Shown: positions 39,311-51,110 of the stretch, in pieces | How the letters are laid out: the number at the start of each line of letters is the position of its first letter | Numbering within the stretch: the first letter of the stretch is position 1 | Assembly: GCA_037043235.1 (NCBI GenBank) | Contig: JAWRVZ010000043.1 | Coordinates: 2,331,001-2,395,000, forward strand | Source: Rhodeus uyekii | Taxonomy: Eukaryota > Chordata > Actinopteri > Cypriniformes > Acheilognathidae | Direction: 5' to 3' | DNA: 64,000 nt | The notes under the pieces: generated by a model | Seen by the model: the letters and a program-made list of their open reading frames with translations, nothing else | Told to the model about the DNA's origin: nothing | Databases searched by the model: none | Program-made: the position numbers and the translations under genes

Positions 39311-39724
39311 GCTGACACTGGCTAGCACTTCCACTATCACTCTGACAGCTGGCGCTGATAGGCTGTCTGACCTGTCAATCATGCAAGAAGACGTGATTGG
39401 CTGTGCTGCCATGAGGGTGGGCTCCTCTCATCTCATCCGATGATCAACACAACACGCTTCTTAAAGGGATGAGCGGCTGCACAGCGCAGCGGTAGAGACT
39501 GCTTTTTTTCTTTTTCTTCTGATTCTGACTTGTGTTTGTTTTCTTATTGTGTGAATTTCGCGCACAAGTACTGTGTACCGATCCTGAACAGTTATGGATA
39601 ATTGACGTCACGCGAGCAACATTTGAAATTCGAAATGTGAACTTACACAAAAAAAGTTAATCAATCTATGGGTACGGGTTATGTCAACGATTTTTTTACA
39701 CAAAACCCAAAACCAGCTGGCTAT

Positions 39725-39849
39725 ATGCTATATGCTTCTGCGGGTTATATGTGGGAAAATCGGTCATATATGTATATGGATTACCTCGATAAATGGTTAT
39801 CTCAATGCTTTTTTGCAACCCCGAGGCCGTTGACATAACCAAACTCCAC

Positions 39850-39851
<2 letters not shown>
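39725..39851 (-). mobile_element. Terminal fragment of the CAGTGGA-TIR element family
   Basis: Read on the minus strand it begins CAGTGGAGTTTGGTTATGTC, then ACGGCCTCGGGGTTGC and AAAAAAGCATTGAGATAACC. This is the same end as at 48885 and 59299. Its outer end directly abuts a TG/TA microsatellite. Confidence 0.7.
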
Positions 39852-39912
<61 letters not shown>

Positions 39913-39922
39913 CACACACACA
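39850..39922. repeat. Compound (TG)n(TA)n(CA)n microsatellite
   Basis: TG repeats pass into about 47 bp of TA and then ACACAC. The tract touches the end of a TIR-family fragment on its left. Confidence 0.9.
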
Positions 39923-40094
39923 ATTTATGTACACCTGGTCACTTGTAAATGGTTTTGCTACATATTCCTGAAAAATCATCTCATGCAATCGTAAAAATGT
40001 TTTTGCGATATGTGAGAGTATTTGGACATTTTCAATAGAATGATTTTTGGTGAATCTTGTAACCTGTAAATTTTGCTTTGCCAGCACAGGAATT

Positions 40095-40255
40095 ATTTTA
40101 CATTTTTCAAATATATTAAAATGGAAAACCAGTTGTTTTAAATTGTAATATTTCGCAATATAACAGTTTATTACCTCATTTTCATATCAAACAAAGGCAG
40201 CCTTGGTGAGCATTAAAAAACTCTCTGACCTCTTGGCATTTTAAAGTTTGAAAAT
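40095..40255. repeat. Cyprinid interspersed repeat fragment
   Basis: It contains TCAAATATATTAAAATGGAA, TAAATTGTAATATTTCGCAA and GGCAGCCTTGGTGAGCATTA, which are blocks of the family at 3200. Confidence 0.55.
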
Positions 40256-43200
40256 CTATTACAAATCTACTTGTTTATATCAGGAGAGAAGTTTGAGGAG
40301 TCATTTTTATTTGTGTAGTGCTTTTTGCCAGTTATTCAGTGATCCATTTGACAGCAGCAGAGGCAAAGAAAGTTTTTGAGTAAAGATTATGGAAAAACTT
40401 TCGAAAACATGCACTTATGAATCATGCAAAATAAAGCCAGAGACATTTGATTAAGAAAGGAAATGGGGTAAATTTGTATTATGTTGTCTTTTAATCACAT
40501 TCACATGGCAGTAATGGACAACTTTTGTTGTTTAAACGAGGGAGAAAATGCCTCAACTCTGCCTGCCCCGTCTCTCTCCCTATAAGCAGGCTTCAGACTG
40601 ATTAATAATGCAATTGTTTCTTAGATGTGTGCTGTGTGTCAGTGTGTTCGTCAGAGCAATGGTGCTTGGGCTCCAGTGATAGCATATTGCCTATTTTGTT
40701 CTGCTGAATTTATGCACAGTTTTCTCAGAGCGGTAGAGTGAGCTCCTCTCCCCATGCCTTCTTTCTATTTCTTCTCCTTTCATTCTCTCTGTCCCCTCCT
40801 CCCCAATTCTGCAGCAGCTTGGGTTGTCTCTTATAGTTTTATTCTCATATCTGTAAACGCATGCTGTTATCTGTTGTCCAGAGCAACTTCAGACACAGCT
40901 GTACAAACTTGTTGTCTTGAATTCAGCACATCTACAGACGTTTGTCAGAAAAGGTTGCCCTTTTCTCTGATAATGGGTAAACTGAGGACACAAACAAAAA
41001 GAGGCTAAAAGACCATGGAAAGTATCAGTAATGCTTTTGTTTTTGTAGATGCATCACAAGTTAAGTATTGAACATTGCCCTACAATCTATGAGAACAATG
41101 TCATGTCAGAAATTGAAATTAGGAGTTTAGAGAACTAAAGAGTTACCTGAGCTCTAAATCTGATGCAGATTTAGAAAATATCTAGATTAGTGACAGCCTG
41201 GGATAGATTTGAGCCACTGAAAGAAATGATAATATATTCATTTGAATAGCATTAATATTGTAATGATGTGATATATAATATGGATGCATGAATTAGTTTT
41301 ACAAACTGACTCTATTTGGAAACTCTTTATTATGTTTATTTATTCTGCTTTAGAGAAGTTGCAGTCATTAGCATTTGCAAATCAGGTCATGCTAAAAATG
41401 CGGAAATCCAAATGTCTTAATCTGGCTTCCAACAAGAGCTGCTGCAGACACACACAAAGAAAGATGCAAAGAGCAAGGCTGCAAGAAGAGAGGAACCAGC
41501 AAAGGCAAAGTACCCCAAGAACCATTGTGTTTCATGCTTTTTTTGTAATTTTAATTAAAGAAAAAAAAAGATAATTTCCAGGTGTTGTTGATTTTTTTTA
41601 AATATGTTATTGGAACATTTTGACGTACATGCCAATTTAAAGTACATGTGAAATTAAATCCACCTATATTTATATTTTAAATGCATGTTATTTATTTTAT
41701 TGTGGATGATTTATCCATGCATGTTTTTTTTAACCAGTAATTTATCAACTCTTTCTTCCAGTGAAACAACAGCAATAGACTTCTCTCTGGTAATTTATGC
41801 CGGACTTCTCTAATAATTTAGTCAGCTAAAACCCAACCCTTTCTTACAGTCAACCGCAACCTCACATTCTGATTTGCCTCAATCCAATCTGTTTGATTCC
41901 TGGTCATTTTTTAAGGCAGCGTGGATGTATGATTTCCCACAACCCTGTGTGTGGGAAGGCGTGTGAAAGCAGAACATTGCGCCCTTGAGCAACAATGGCA
42001 GCAAACATGCTGCACACTTCCACATGTGCCTTTGAGATGAATAGGGATGCTAATGGACAGCTCTCTCCAGGTATTACAGACCTCCTTGGCCTTAACCCAG
42101 TTTCCTTAGGAGGTACCTTCATACAGAACTGCTGCCTGTTAAATCAGTGACGAACTGTGCAGCATGGCAGCTGCTTTCAAACACGGTGTGCTTCTCAATT
42201 AGATGACTGCATCCTAGGGCTCTTTCATTCTCTGCCTACTGACCTCATGCCTAAGTATTAAGAGAAGCATGCTAACCAGATGAGATTTAAACTTTGTCTG
42301 CTGAAGATCCCAGTTTGGTTTGAGAGAACATTGTGCTTGGTACATTTCTCGTCTTTAGATTCTCACTATTCCTGATTTCTAACACTCATTGCATTCGATG
42401 TGCTCTTGTGGCTATAAGAGCAGAAATGAAAGCTGATGCTCTCCATATGTTTTTCTGTTGTCTCCGTGCACACTCATTTATAACCTGCTTGAGCTTATTT
42501 TTCCCATTAGATCAAAAACCCAGGCATTTACCTGCTATTAGACCCTCCCCTTGAAGAAATCAGGACAGAAGTGGTTGAAAGTGGGTTAAAAACACCTAGG
42601 GCCTTTACCATGAAGCTGATTTAGGTGGATAGCCAGGTATATTTCAGTTTAGTTTGCACCAATCCTGGGTTTTAAGCAGTGCTTTAATATCTAAATCATT
42701 CAAAATGATTATTATAAATATGCAATTATTATACTCTAATCTATTACATGTGTTCAATTTTAGTTTATCACCGACTGTTATTAATAAGCACGTAGTTTAA
42801 ATGAATATAAATAATATAATGGTTATATATAAATCTATAGAAATGACTACTTTTTTATGTGAGCTTAAATATTCAATTCTCTCTATACCCATTTCAACTA
42901 TATAAATTAACTTCACAACTTTTACTTATTTTTATACTTATAGTTGTCTACTTTCATAGACAGGTTTTTTTGTTCCTGCTGTGTAAATTTAAATTCTTAA
43001 TATTTTTCAGTCTCGTAATATTCTGCACAAGAGAGATTTGAATCGCAGTTTCACTGTTCCACAGCATGTGATTGGCTGTTAACTGATATCACTCCCGAAC
43101 TCAGGATCAAAGCCTTTCTACAAACAAAGCCTTTCTATAAATGCGGTACATTGAATTATAACTGTTTCCCAGTGGTTTACGTTATGAGCTAGTATTAAGT

Positions 43201-43263
43201 GGTTTCTCTTACAACGAAAACTAAATAAAACAATGTCTTTACCTCAGAAACCATATGAAGACT

Positions 43264-43508
43264 GTTAGCCTCATACCATAGTTTCCTAAGTCATATTTCA
43301 ATGTTTTTGGAAAAAACGAAAAAACTCAAAACTGCCTAAGTCAAAGAGATGACTAATTGATAGTGTTTTTGGATCCAAATAAGTGTTGCGATTGGCTAAG
43401 GACATTGGCAGAAAGGCAGGATGATGCAGCAGTGCAAGGACAGTAAAAATAGGCAGATATCACAATTTGGCCAAAAAATGACTTAGGCAATTATGCTATG
43501 AGGCTAAC
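43264..43508. mobile_element. 245-bp MITE
   Basis: The ends GTTAGCCTCATACCATAG..CCTAAGTCAT and the complement GTTAGCCTCATAGCATAA..CCTAAGTCAT form about 31-bp imperfect inverted repeats with a small non-coding interior. No clear target duplication can be set, so the superfamily is open. It lies 336 bp upstream of the zmat4 coding exon. Confidence 0.65.
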
Positions 43509-43844
43509 GATATGATGGTTTTTAACTGTTGCAGTAAACCCCATATAGTCTGTTTGTAAGCTGTTCTGGGAATGAAAAGAAGCTCCAATAGAGACATGTT
43601 ACGACCTTGTGCTTTCTCTGTGTTTTAATATGTGATGCATGCTGAAATAATTAAAGTGACAGAAACAGCATGTCTTCGTGAATAATTCATGTGACATGTT
43701 TTCATGACAGTTAGCTTTTTCCCCTAACGTACGTCTAAAATAGTTGTGCAGTGGTTTCTAGAATTTTCTAGTGATGAAAGTGTATATAATAATGTGTAAA
43801 ATAAAATGCCTAAATATAACAGTATATTATTATTTTTTGTCTAG

Positions 43845-43946
43845 ATGAAGTCAACAGAGCTGGATCAAGGCCTTTTCACAGACAGTTACTGCAAAGTGTG
43901 CAGCGCTCAGCTCATCTCAGAGTCACAGAGAGTGGCACATTACGAG
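43845..43946 (+). CDS. zmat4: zmat4 coding exon 1, first half of zinc finger 1
   Basis: The exon encodes 34 whole codons, from ATG at 43845 immediately after the acceptor TTTTTTGTCTAG to the donor GAG|GTGAGA. The peptide starts MKSTELDQGLFTDSYCKVCS and ends with SESQRVAHYE, nearly identical to the N terminus of vertebrate ZMAT4. ZMAT4 is a nuclear protein of about 229 residues with four matrin/U1-type C2H2 fingers and little-characterised nucleic-acid-binding roles. Zinc ligands C16, C19 and H32 are here, and the fourth (H38) is in the next exon 19 kb downstream. Phase is 0 at both sides. The ATG directly at the splice site means that 5' sequence comes from an upstream exon. Confidence 0.95.
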
Positions 43947-44030
43947 GTGAGACCAGGTTTCTGTCTACGTCCCGTCTGCTTGTACATAGAAATCTTTCTG
44001 TCCATTTATTTGTTTGATTTTAGTCATTTT

Positions 44031-44100
44031 TAGATGCTTTTATCCAAAGTGTACAATACCTGTGGAGCGACCAGAGGTTAAGTGCTTTTTTCAAGGACAG
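44031..44100 (-). repeat. Worn repeat fragment with SINE-tail-like motif
   Basis: TAGATGCTTTTATCCAAAGTG followed later by GGTTAAGTGCTTTTTTCAAG resembles the ends of teleost SINEs carrying the GACGCTTTTATCCAAAGCG core. It is only a short fragment, 85 bp after the coding exon. Confidence 0.35.
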
Positions 44101-46270
44101 TAGTAACAACTAGTAAATATAGCTACCACACTGTTACCCTTCTTTCTAGACATTTTTTGTGATTACTCATAGAAGACTCTGTGTGCATGTCCTCTGATCT
44201 GTGTTGTGAGGAATAGCAGCGTAGCTGTATTACAGAGTGTTTCCCTGTGGTCACTGAACAGTGAGTTATATGGCCACTCATCAACAGAGCCGTAACCTGA
44301 ACTGGCCCAGATGGGAACATAATGTATTTGCCCAGGCAGGCATGGAGCACGACACGAAGATAGTTTGCTGGTCAGTGTAAAATATTCATTCTGTATTTGT
44401 TTTGTCTATGAGCATGTCAATCATTTGGATTGTCCCATGGGGACTGAATGCTCTAGACTATTATGTAGCCCCCTACCAATGTGTGAATTGATTTAAATGA
44501 ATCTTATTCACCATAACTTCTGACTGTCATATCAGGAAAAGCTTAAGCATAAGAACTAGTACAATTCCACTTAGTGGCAACAGAAAATATTGGGCGAAAC
44601 GGCAAAAAAATAATAATAAGGTTTTGATTTTGGCTGCAAGGTCAGTTACTTACATATACCGTTTACTCTGTGTGAACTCTGACACAGTCAAAATGCATCA
44701 ATGTGAATGTACTTCATTGTCAAAAATGGTAGAATAACAATGTGTAAAAACAACAACAACAACGACGACGTTGCTGAAGGATTTTTCCACAACTGTTTCA
44801 TCCTGGTTATACTCTGAATAGTTAAATGACCCAAAATGTAATTACAGCAACTTTATATATCCATTTTCGGCTTTGATTTTGTTTTTGTTTTGGTAAAAAA
44901 TGCACTTTGGTGTGTTTATCATTCGGTGGATAAAAGCTATTTGTGGTGTATCTGCGGCTGCTGGGTAAATTGCTAAATGCTGCTAAAAATCTTTTTGGTT
45001 ATTTTTGCTCCACAGGCATTCAGTAAATTTTTTTTGTCATGCACCTAATCTGGAAAGACATGCACAAGGAACTGTAATTTTGTGTGGAGACCCAGACTTG
45101 TGGAGAGAAGTTCATGTCTCCCTTGATGTTTTAACTTCAGACCAACTTCAGTGTGTTGAATTTCAGCAATTTGCATTTCAACCACAATATAATCAATGTA
45201 GTGTTTATATAGTCAACTCAATCTTTTCTGTCATTCAGAAGAAACTTACTGACGTTTCCTGGACGTTTCCTTCTCACATTTTTGGCATTAGATTTAATAA
45301 AATAAAACAAATCTATTTCCGCTGAAATTGCCCTGGAGCTCATTTTATTGGATCTGAACTGTAGAGTCGAAACATCTACAGAGATTTTAGCTCTCAGGTC
45401 ATGGTTTTAGAAATTATGCTGAGGCACAATTTTTTTTCTTTTTTTTTCTGCGATGAGCTTTTAATCCTCGCTCCTGAAACATCAAAGACTGAAAGAAGGA
45501 AAGAGAGCCAATGAGAACGAGAGAGAGAAAGATTGGCGGAGGAAGAGAAAATCCACACATTTGAACTGAACAAATTAAAATCGCTGTATTAAAAAGGACA
45601 TTAATAATGCAAAAAGACAATCATGGACAGGAATAGCCCTTCCAGAATTGGATTCCATTTTTATAGGCCTTAAGGCTCAGGTAGGTTTCTTTTATGTGCT
45701 CAAGGTTATTCCGTACTTTATCACGTGTATTACCAAAGACTGAGAATATCACAAGTACAGGTGGGATGGAAGTTATTGCTAAGCTCCAGGAAAACATCTT
45801 ATTAATGTTAAATCCAAGCATCTGGTATAAAATGAAATTATGAAATGAAATTTTCTACAGATCCAGTACTGACATGTCTAAAGCAAATACAAGTTATCTG
45901 GCTTCTTTTAATTAGTAAGCGAGGTCTGTGGTCTTTGTCTCCCATTGGGTGTAATCTCTCTGGTACGCTATGCTATTTGATTTCTTTTTGTTGTCTTGCT
46001 CTCTTACTACTGTCTGTTTGTGTGCCCTTGGCTCATGTGTTCCCTCCATGCAACTCCAATCAGATTTCTCTAATCTTACATATGTATGAGCCGCATAACG
46101 GTGAGTGGGAAGACTGCAGGCTCTTACTTATGCTTGGTCAGAGCGATTATTATCAGTGTTCAAGGACAAACCACCCTCTCGTTGTCTGGGACCCTCCTCT
46201 ATAAGATTGGAATGGTTCATGTGAATTTGTTTCTGATGAGACCCCTGATTTACACTGAGGACTATAGGAC

Positions 46271-46500
46271 ATTAAAAGACATTGTATGGAACAAAGATGC
46301 ATTAAATTGATCAAAAGTTACAGTATTTGTAGTTACTAACGATTTCTATTTCAAATAAAAGCTGTTCTTTCTTCATCAAAGAAACCTGGAAGAAATTTAT
46401 AATTATTTTCAAAAAACATTAAAAATTAAGGCCATGTGACACTGAAGTACTGGCTTTTAATATTCAGCTTTGCCACAACAGGAAAAAATTACTTTTATTT
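46271..46500. repeat. Cyprinid interspersed repeat copy
   Basis: GATGCATTAAATTGATCAAA, GATTTCTATTTCAAATAAA, GGCCATGTGACACTGAAG and ATTCAGCTTTGCCAC are in family order, the same family as 3200 and 35690. The 3' part is missing where another element begins near 46500. Confidence 0.65.
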
Positions 46501-46745
46501 TTTTAATGCCAGGAACCGGCAGACTTTAATGTAAAAATAAACATAAATACAAAATAAACGTAATGGCGGTAGTCCCTCATGGACGACTCAAACAAACACA
46601 AAACACAACATAAAGTCCAGGCCTGGTCCTCTCTTGTCTTTCACTGTCGTCGCTCCTCCTTTTATGCCTCCACTCTTCTGTGAATCGCACCTCCAGCTCT
46701 TGTGACACTCCCACGGTCCCTTAGCAGGATAGTCTGCTAAGTATA
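46500..46745 (-). mobile_element. Possible LTR-like fragment
   Basis: On the minus strand the block ends TTTTACATTAAAGTCTGCCG followed by GTTCCTGGC, after a stretch with CATAAAAGGAGGAGCGAC near the middle. That resembles an LTR with a TATA-like box and a poly(A) signal. The pairing element was not found. Confidence 0.3.
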
Positions 46746-47060
46746 TCATTACTCCTGCGAATAGGAAGGGGGCCAGAGCATATTAAAGTGCCTGACATCA
46801 TACCTCAGAGTTCACGCACATCTTTAATGTTAATTTTAGTGATGTCCGACTGGCGAAGTTGGACATCATTTGTGCCAATGTGAATAATAATATTAGAGTA
46901 TTTACGATTAGCATTGGCTAGCACTTTTAAATTTGCTTTAATGTAAGGCTCTCTGGCTCAAGGCAAACATGTGACTGGTGGCTGGAGTCTGTTTTTTCAT
47001 GTTCCGTGAAATTTAATCACTAATGACTAGGGCACTTTCAACAGGTTTCTCAGCGGTGTG
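46745..47060 (-). pseudogene. LINE ORF1 SGNH-esterase fragment
   Basis: Translated on the minus strand, this gives RKYSNIIIHIGTNDVQLRQS followed by DITKINIKDVREL. Upstream in another frame come VISD-stop-ISRNMKKQTPATS, and downstream TLICSGPLPIRRSNDILSRL. GTND and the degenerate GDSI-like start are blocks of the SGNH hydrolase (esterase) domain carried in ORF1 of CR1/L2-type LINEs. Stops and at least one frame change kill the frame, and the catalytic serine block has been altered (SD-stop). It is a fossil and not a host lipase gene. Confidence 0.65.
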
Positions 47061-48099
47061 TCACTGAGTGGGGAGAACCTGTTTGATGTTCTAACTGGAA
47101 CGGTTAGACTATGCCATCTCATTCACCCAGTTGCCCTCCTGTACAGGCTCTACAACCGGATCCGAACGATGTACAGGATGTACTAAGCGAGTCACATCTA
47201 GCATTGTGATAGCGATTTATATTGTAGCTAGCAATGTCAGATTGATGTGAAAATCACAACTTATTTAAATGTTCTAATATTGTCTAAGTTGTATAACTGT
47301 CTAAGTAATATAAACGTTGAGTGAAGATCTCAATTAAACTCTATTAAACTCATCTACTCTGTTATTATCTAAGTGAGGATCAGCAATGTCTTTAAATTTT
47401 ACTCTAAATTTGGCTGCCTCAATTAGCTACTTTGCAGTTGGCTAAATCAGGATGTTCTTGTTGGCCTAATAACCACTAAAATTATATAAAGAGAAGACAA
47501 TTTCTCTGTGAGAGGCTTCTTCAGATAGTGGTAATTAGAACAAGTTAGAATAAAAGTACATGAGGCTAACCAATCAACTAATGTTTTTTTTTTTTTTTTT
47601 TTTTTACATCCCAGTGTATTTTCAAATGTAACCTTATTTATTGTATGAAAAAGGCACCAGTAATTGTATTTTTCTAAAGTTAGTTAATTTGTGAATGAAG
47701 TAGCTGATATTGTATGGTTACAGTATAATGAATTAATTGCAAGCTGATATAACGATCCCATCCCCCCTTCAAGCATACTTGTTAACCCAATCTAAAAACC
47801 TTTTTTTTTTATTTACACTAGATAGGATAGACACATCTCATGTACAAGGCCATATTAACAATAGGGCTAGGGTCAGGGCTGAAGCCTCCTCTTCTATGGA
47901 CAGAGAGGAGACCCTCTAATCATTAAAGTACTTACAACTCTTTAAGGCAATTAAATGTGTAAAAGTGTTTGCTGTTTCTGGAAACCTGTTTGCTTTGACC
48001 TTATATCTGGTGTTAATGCATTTGTGCTTTTAATGTGTTGTAGTCTGGAATATATTTATTTTGTATAGAGATACAATACATTGTATTTAAAAAAAAAAA

Positions 48100-48365
48100 A
48101 TCTATGGACCACTGTGTTAGAGGACTGTTTTGTCTTGTTTACTTCCTGGTTCCCCATCTGATCTCCTGTTGTCATCGTAGTCACTTGTCATCAGTCACCT
48201 TGTTAGTCTTGTCAGCTGTCTCATTTCCCGATCATCCTTTGTGTATATATTTCATATGTTTCACCACAGTCTTGGTCTGTTCTCATCCATTCATTGTCAA
48301 GGCAGGGACTTCACCGGTTTGTACTGGTTCACCAGTTTCCACACAAACTTAGTCTCTGCATGTGC
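48100..48365 (+). mobile_element. Possible LTR-like fragment
   Basis: T/C-rich sequence with CTTCCTGGTTCCCC, a TATA-like GTGTATATATTTC near 48241, and a pyrimidine-rich downstream part resembles a cyprinid gypsy LTR. Ends and duplication were not found. Confidence 0.3.
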
Positions 48366-48884
48366 TATTTGTTTGGGTTTATAATAACGTTCATTTGGGA
48401 AGCCATAAAATCTGATGTGCTTTGTGTTTCATGTGAATTGCTGGACTGTTATTTAAATAACAGGAGCACATTTAACAGAGCACGTATAAGCAGCTCGACT
48501 GACAAACTCCATCTCTCATCTGGGAACGAAACATGCGCCATTTAACCAGATTTTCAAACATAAATCATTTATAAAGCTAAGCAACAAAGGAGAATACATC
48601 AGTTTGTTTCTAAATATGCTAATTGTTGTTCATCGCGATTTCAAAATCAAAGTTTAAACCCTCACTCTGTGGTTGCAAGTTCTTGTAAAAAAAAAAAAAA
48701 ATTCTTAGAATTTGTATTATAAGGAAGTGGCCAAATATTAAGGATTAAGCTGAAGTTTGAGTTTAAATGTTGTTTTGCCAATATTAAACAATCAGGCGGC
48801 ATACATGGAAACAACTATCACCAGGCCTTTGCATGCATTTGTTATATGTAATTGTACATAAGTTGATTATTTATATTATGTATA

Positions 48885-49075
48885 CAGTGGAACCCTGTTA
48901 TATCAACGGCCTCGGGATTGCAAAAAAAGCGTTGAGATAACCGATGATCGAGATAAACAAATCGCCATATTGGCTTTTGGTTGATGAAGCAATCTGCATG
49001 CTATAAAAATGTACATACACTGTAAATGTTTGCTAACAACAAAAGGCTTAAATGCACCAACTAACAGCAGAGATT
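48885..49075 (+). mobile_element. CAGTGGA-TIR element, 5' fragment
   Basis: It starts CAGTGGAACCCTGTTATATC after TA (48883-48884). It then follows the 59299 copy closely (ACGGCCTCGGG, GAGATAACCGAT, GAAGCAATCTGCATGCTATA, GTTTGCTAACAACAAAAGGC, CACCAACTAACAGCAGAGAT) until about 49075, where similarity stops abruptly. Confidence 0.75.
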
Positions 49076-49179
49076 GTAACGGCTACTTTGTTTACGTTGG
49101 GAATATACCTTTAAGACGGCGTACGCTGTTCTGGTGTGAGCGTGCACGGGGAGGAGAGTGTTTTTGAGTGAGGAGAAAG

Positions 49180-51110
49180 ATGGCCGCTCTACCACTGACT
49201 GTTATATACTGTTATATACTATACTGTTATATACCATCTGTAGTAGATACAGCCTAGTTAGGGTGAAGTCAATACTATGCAGATTTCTGCCAGGGAAAGA
49301 CACAGGCTCATTGAGAGGAGAACTGTACTGTGGAAAAATACACATGGGACTGCCATAGAGATTACAACATATGGGCGCCTAGCCAGGGTACTAGGCTTGC
49401 TGTCGGATGTCTCTGCCAAATCTGAATGCTGCTGGTTTTGGAGGAACTTCAACAGGGTTTGCCAGCCACGGAACTCTTTTATTGAGTGCACACATCTAAT
49501 TTATAGAGGACTGGAATGGTGCAGCAAGTGAAACACGACGGGTGGCCTTGCACTATCGGCTACTAGTGGCGAGTATACGCAAGGACATTGGCTCTACACA
49601 AAGGTTATAGAAACTTGGAAATGTGTTGGGTGTAGCCCGGAGCTCTTTAAACGTCTACCAACAAGGCGCTGTGGACAGGTATCCGGGGAGGCACGATTTG
49701 TCAAACGAAAATGCCTGCAGGTCCTCTACCCTCTTTATGGAAGCAAGAGCAGTCAGAAGCGCAGACTTTAATGACAGGAATTTAATCTCAACCGATTGCA
49801 GAGGTTCAAAAGGGTCTCTATGCGGGGTGGATACCATGAGAAAGGGGTCCCAAAAGGGTACGAGGTGAGGACGCAGAGGATTTAACCTCCTGACCTGATG
49901 ATCAGGTTGTACGTACTCACAGACTTGCCATCTATTGCGTCATGTTGTGTGGTGATAGTGGCAACATGCTTTCAGGGTGGAGGAAGACAGCCTTTGCTTC
50001 AGCCTTTCTTGTACAAAGGAAAGCACGGCCCTGATCGGGTATCTCCAGTGGTCTCCTCGGTGAGAAGAGCAACACTCTACGAACATGTTCAACTTCAAGG
50101 CTTAGGCGTGCCTAATAGAGGGCACATTTGCCGAAGTGATGGTGTCAACTAACGCTTGAAGTATGTCTTCTAGGTCCTCCGTGTCCCATCCACAGACCAG
50201 ACATGGAGGTTCCAGAGCTCTGAACATGGGTGCCAGAGGGTGCCCCGTCTCTGAGAAAGCAGGTCCTTCCATGTGCCAGAGGAACTAGCAAGACCTGCTT
50301 ATCATTCTCCCTGACTTTGCATAGTTTCTGTATGAGTAGGTTCATTGGGGGAAATGTATACTTGCATAGACCCCGGAGCCAGCTCTGTGCCAGCGTGTCT
50401 TTGCCGAAGGTCCCCTCAGTCAAGGAATAAAACAACTGGCAGTAGGATGTGTCTGGAGCGGGAAAAAAAAGTCTAACTGTGCAGCTCAGAAGCATCTCCA
50501 GATCAGCTTGACAGCCTGGGGATGGAGTCTACATTCGCTTGGACATGGAGACTGTTGTGAGAGCTCGTCGGGATGTGAATGGTGCGAGGCAGTCTTGCAT
50601 ACTTCTGACTCCATACGAGGCGATGGTGGGCGAGTTGCAACATGTGGCGGGAGAGTAGACCATCTTGATAATTGACGTACGCAGTGGCCGCAGTGTTGTC
50701 TTTATAGACCAGTATGTGCTTACTTTATAGCAGCGATTTTGAAGTGGCTCAGTGTTTACTTGAGTCAATTGAAATGCCAATTCAGGCAAGGTCCCATCCA
50801 AACACCTGAGAATGCATGTACATGTCACCCCAGCCAATGGTAGAGGCATCCATAGAGACTAGCCCCCGTAGAGGTCCCTGTGTTGTCACAACTGCTCTAG
50901 CGAGTGGGCCAGTCATCGAGATGGTTAGGACCGCCTCCACCACCTTCATGAAGATGCATGGCAATGCACAGCCCAAAGGGGAGGACTTTGTACTGTTATG
51001 CCTGGCCCTTGAATGTAAAGCATAGGAACGGTCTGTTTCGGTGGAGAATCGGGACATGAATATACTCTTCCTTCAGGTCAATCGCTCCAAACCAATCTTG
51101 ATGGGTGCAC
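49180..51110 (-). pseudogene. DIRS retrotransposon relic (RT, RNase H, tyrosine recombinase)
   Basis: Minus-strand frames keep DIRS-type blocks in order from high to low coordinates. RT remnant SPLGCALPCIFMKVVEAVL is near 50950. An RNase H-like LVSMDASTIGWGDMYM lies near 50840, and a DNTAA..YVNYQDG..SRHMLQLAHH block lies near 50650. The linker SHCQLFYSLTEGT-type (here SYCQLFYSLTEGTFGKDTL) comes at about 50430, and a tyrosine-recombinase start PFEPLQSVEIKFLSLKSALL..ALASIKRVEDLQAF at 49830-49720. Such elements integrate with a tyrosine recombinase instead of a DDE integrase. Many stops and frameshifts make it inactive. No split direct or inverted terminal repeats were identified, and the 5' gag part is missing. 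The low-coordinate edge is uncertain. Confidence 0.8.

Larger units (their letters stand above)
29302..43844 (+). other. zmat4: zmat4 intron 1
   Basis: This inferred 14.5-kb intron has a GTATGC donor and a TTTTTTGTCTAG acceptor. It contains a LINE tail (30285), SINE-like pieces (31280 and 36774), repeat fragments (32650, 33180, 35690 and 40095), TIR-family fragments around 39.2-39.9 kb with a CA/TA microsatellite, and a 245-bp MITE at 43264. The stretches 33.4-35.7, 37-39 and 40.3-43.2 kb show no recognisable gene. Confidence 0.55.

Noticed and set aside
45005..45325. 106-codon + strand frame in zmat4 intron 2
   Set aside because: There is no recognised motif or splice context, and its length is ordinary for chance in this much sequence.
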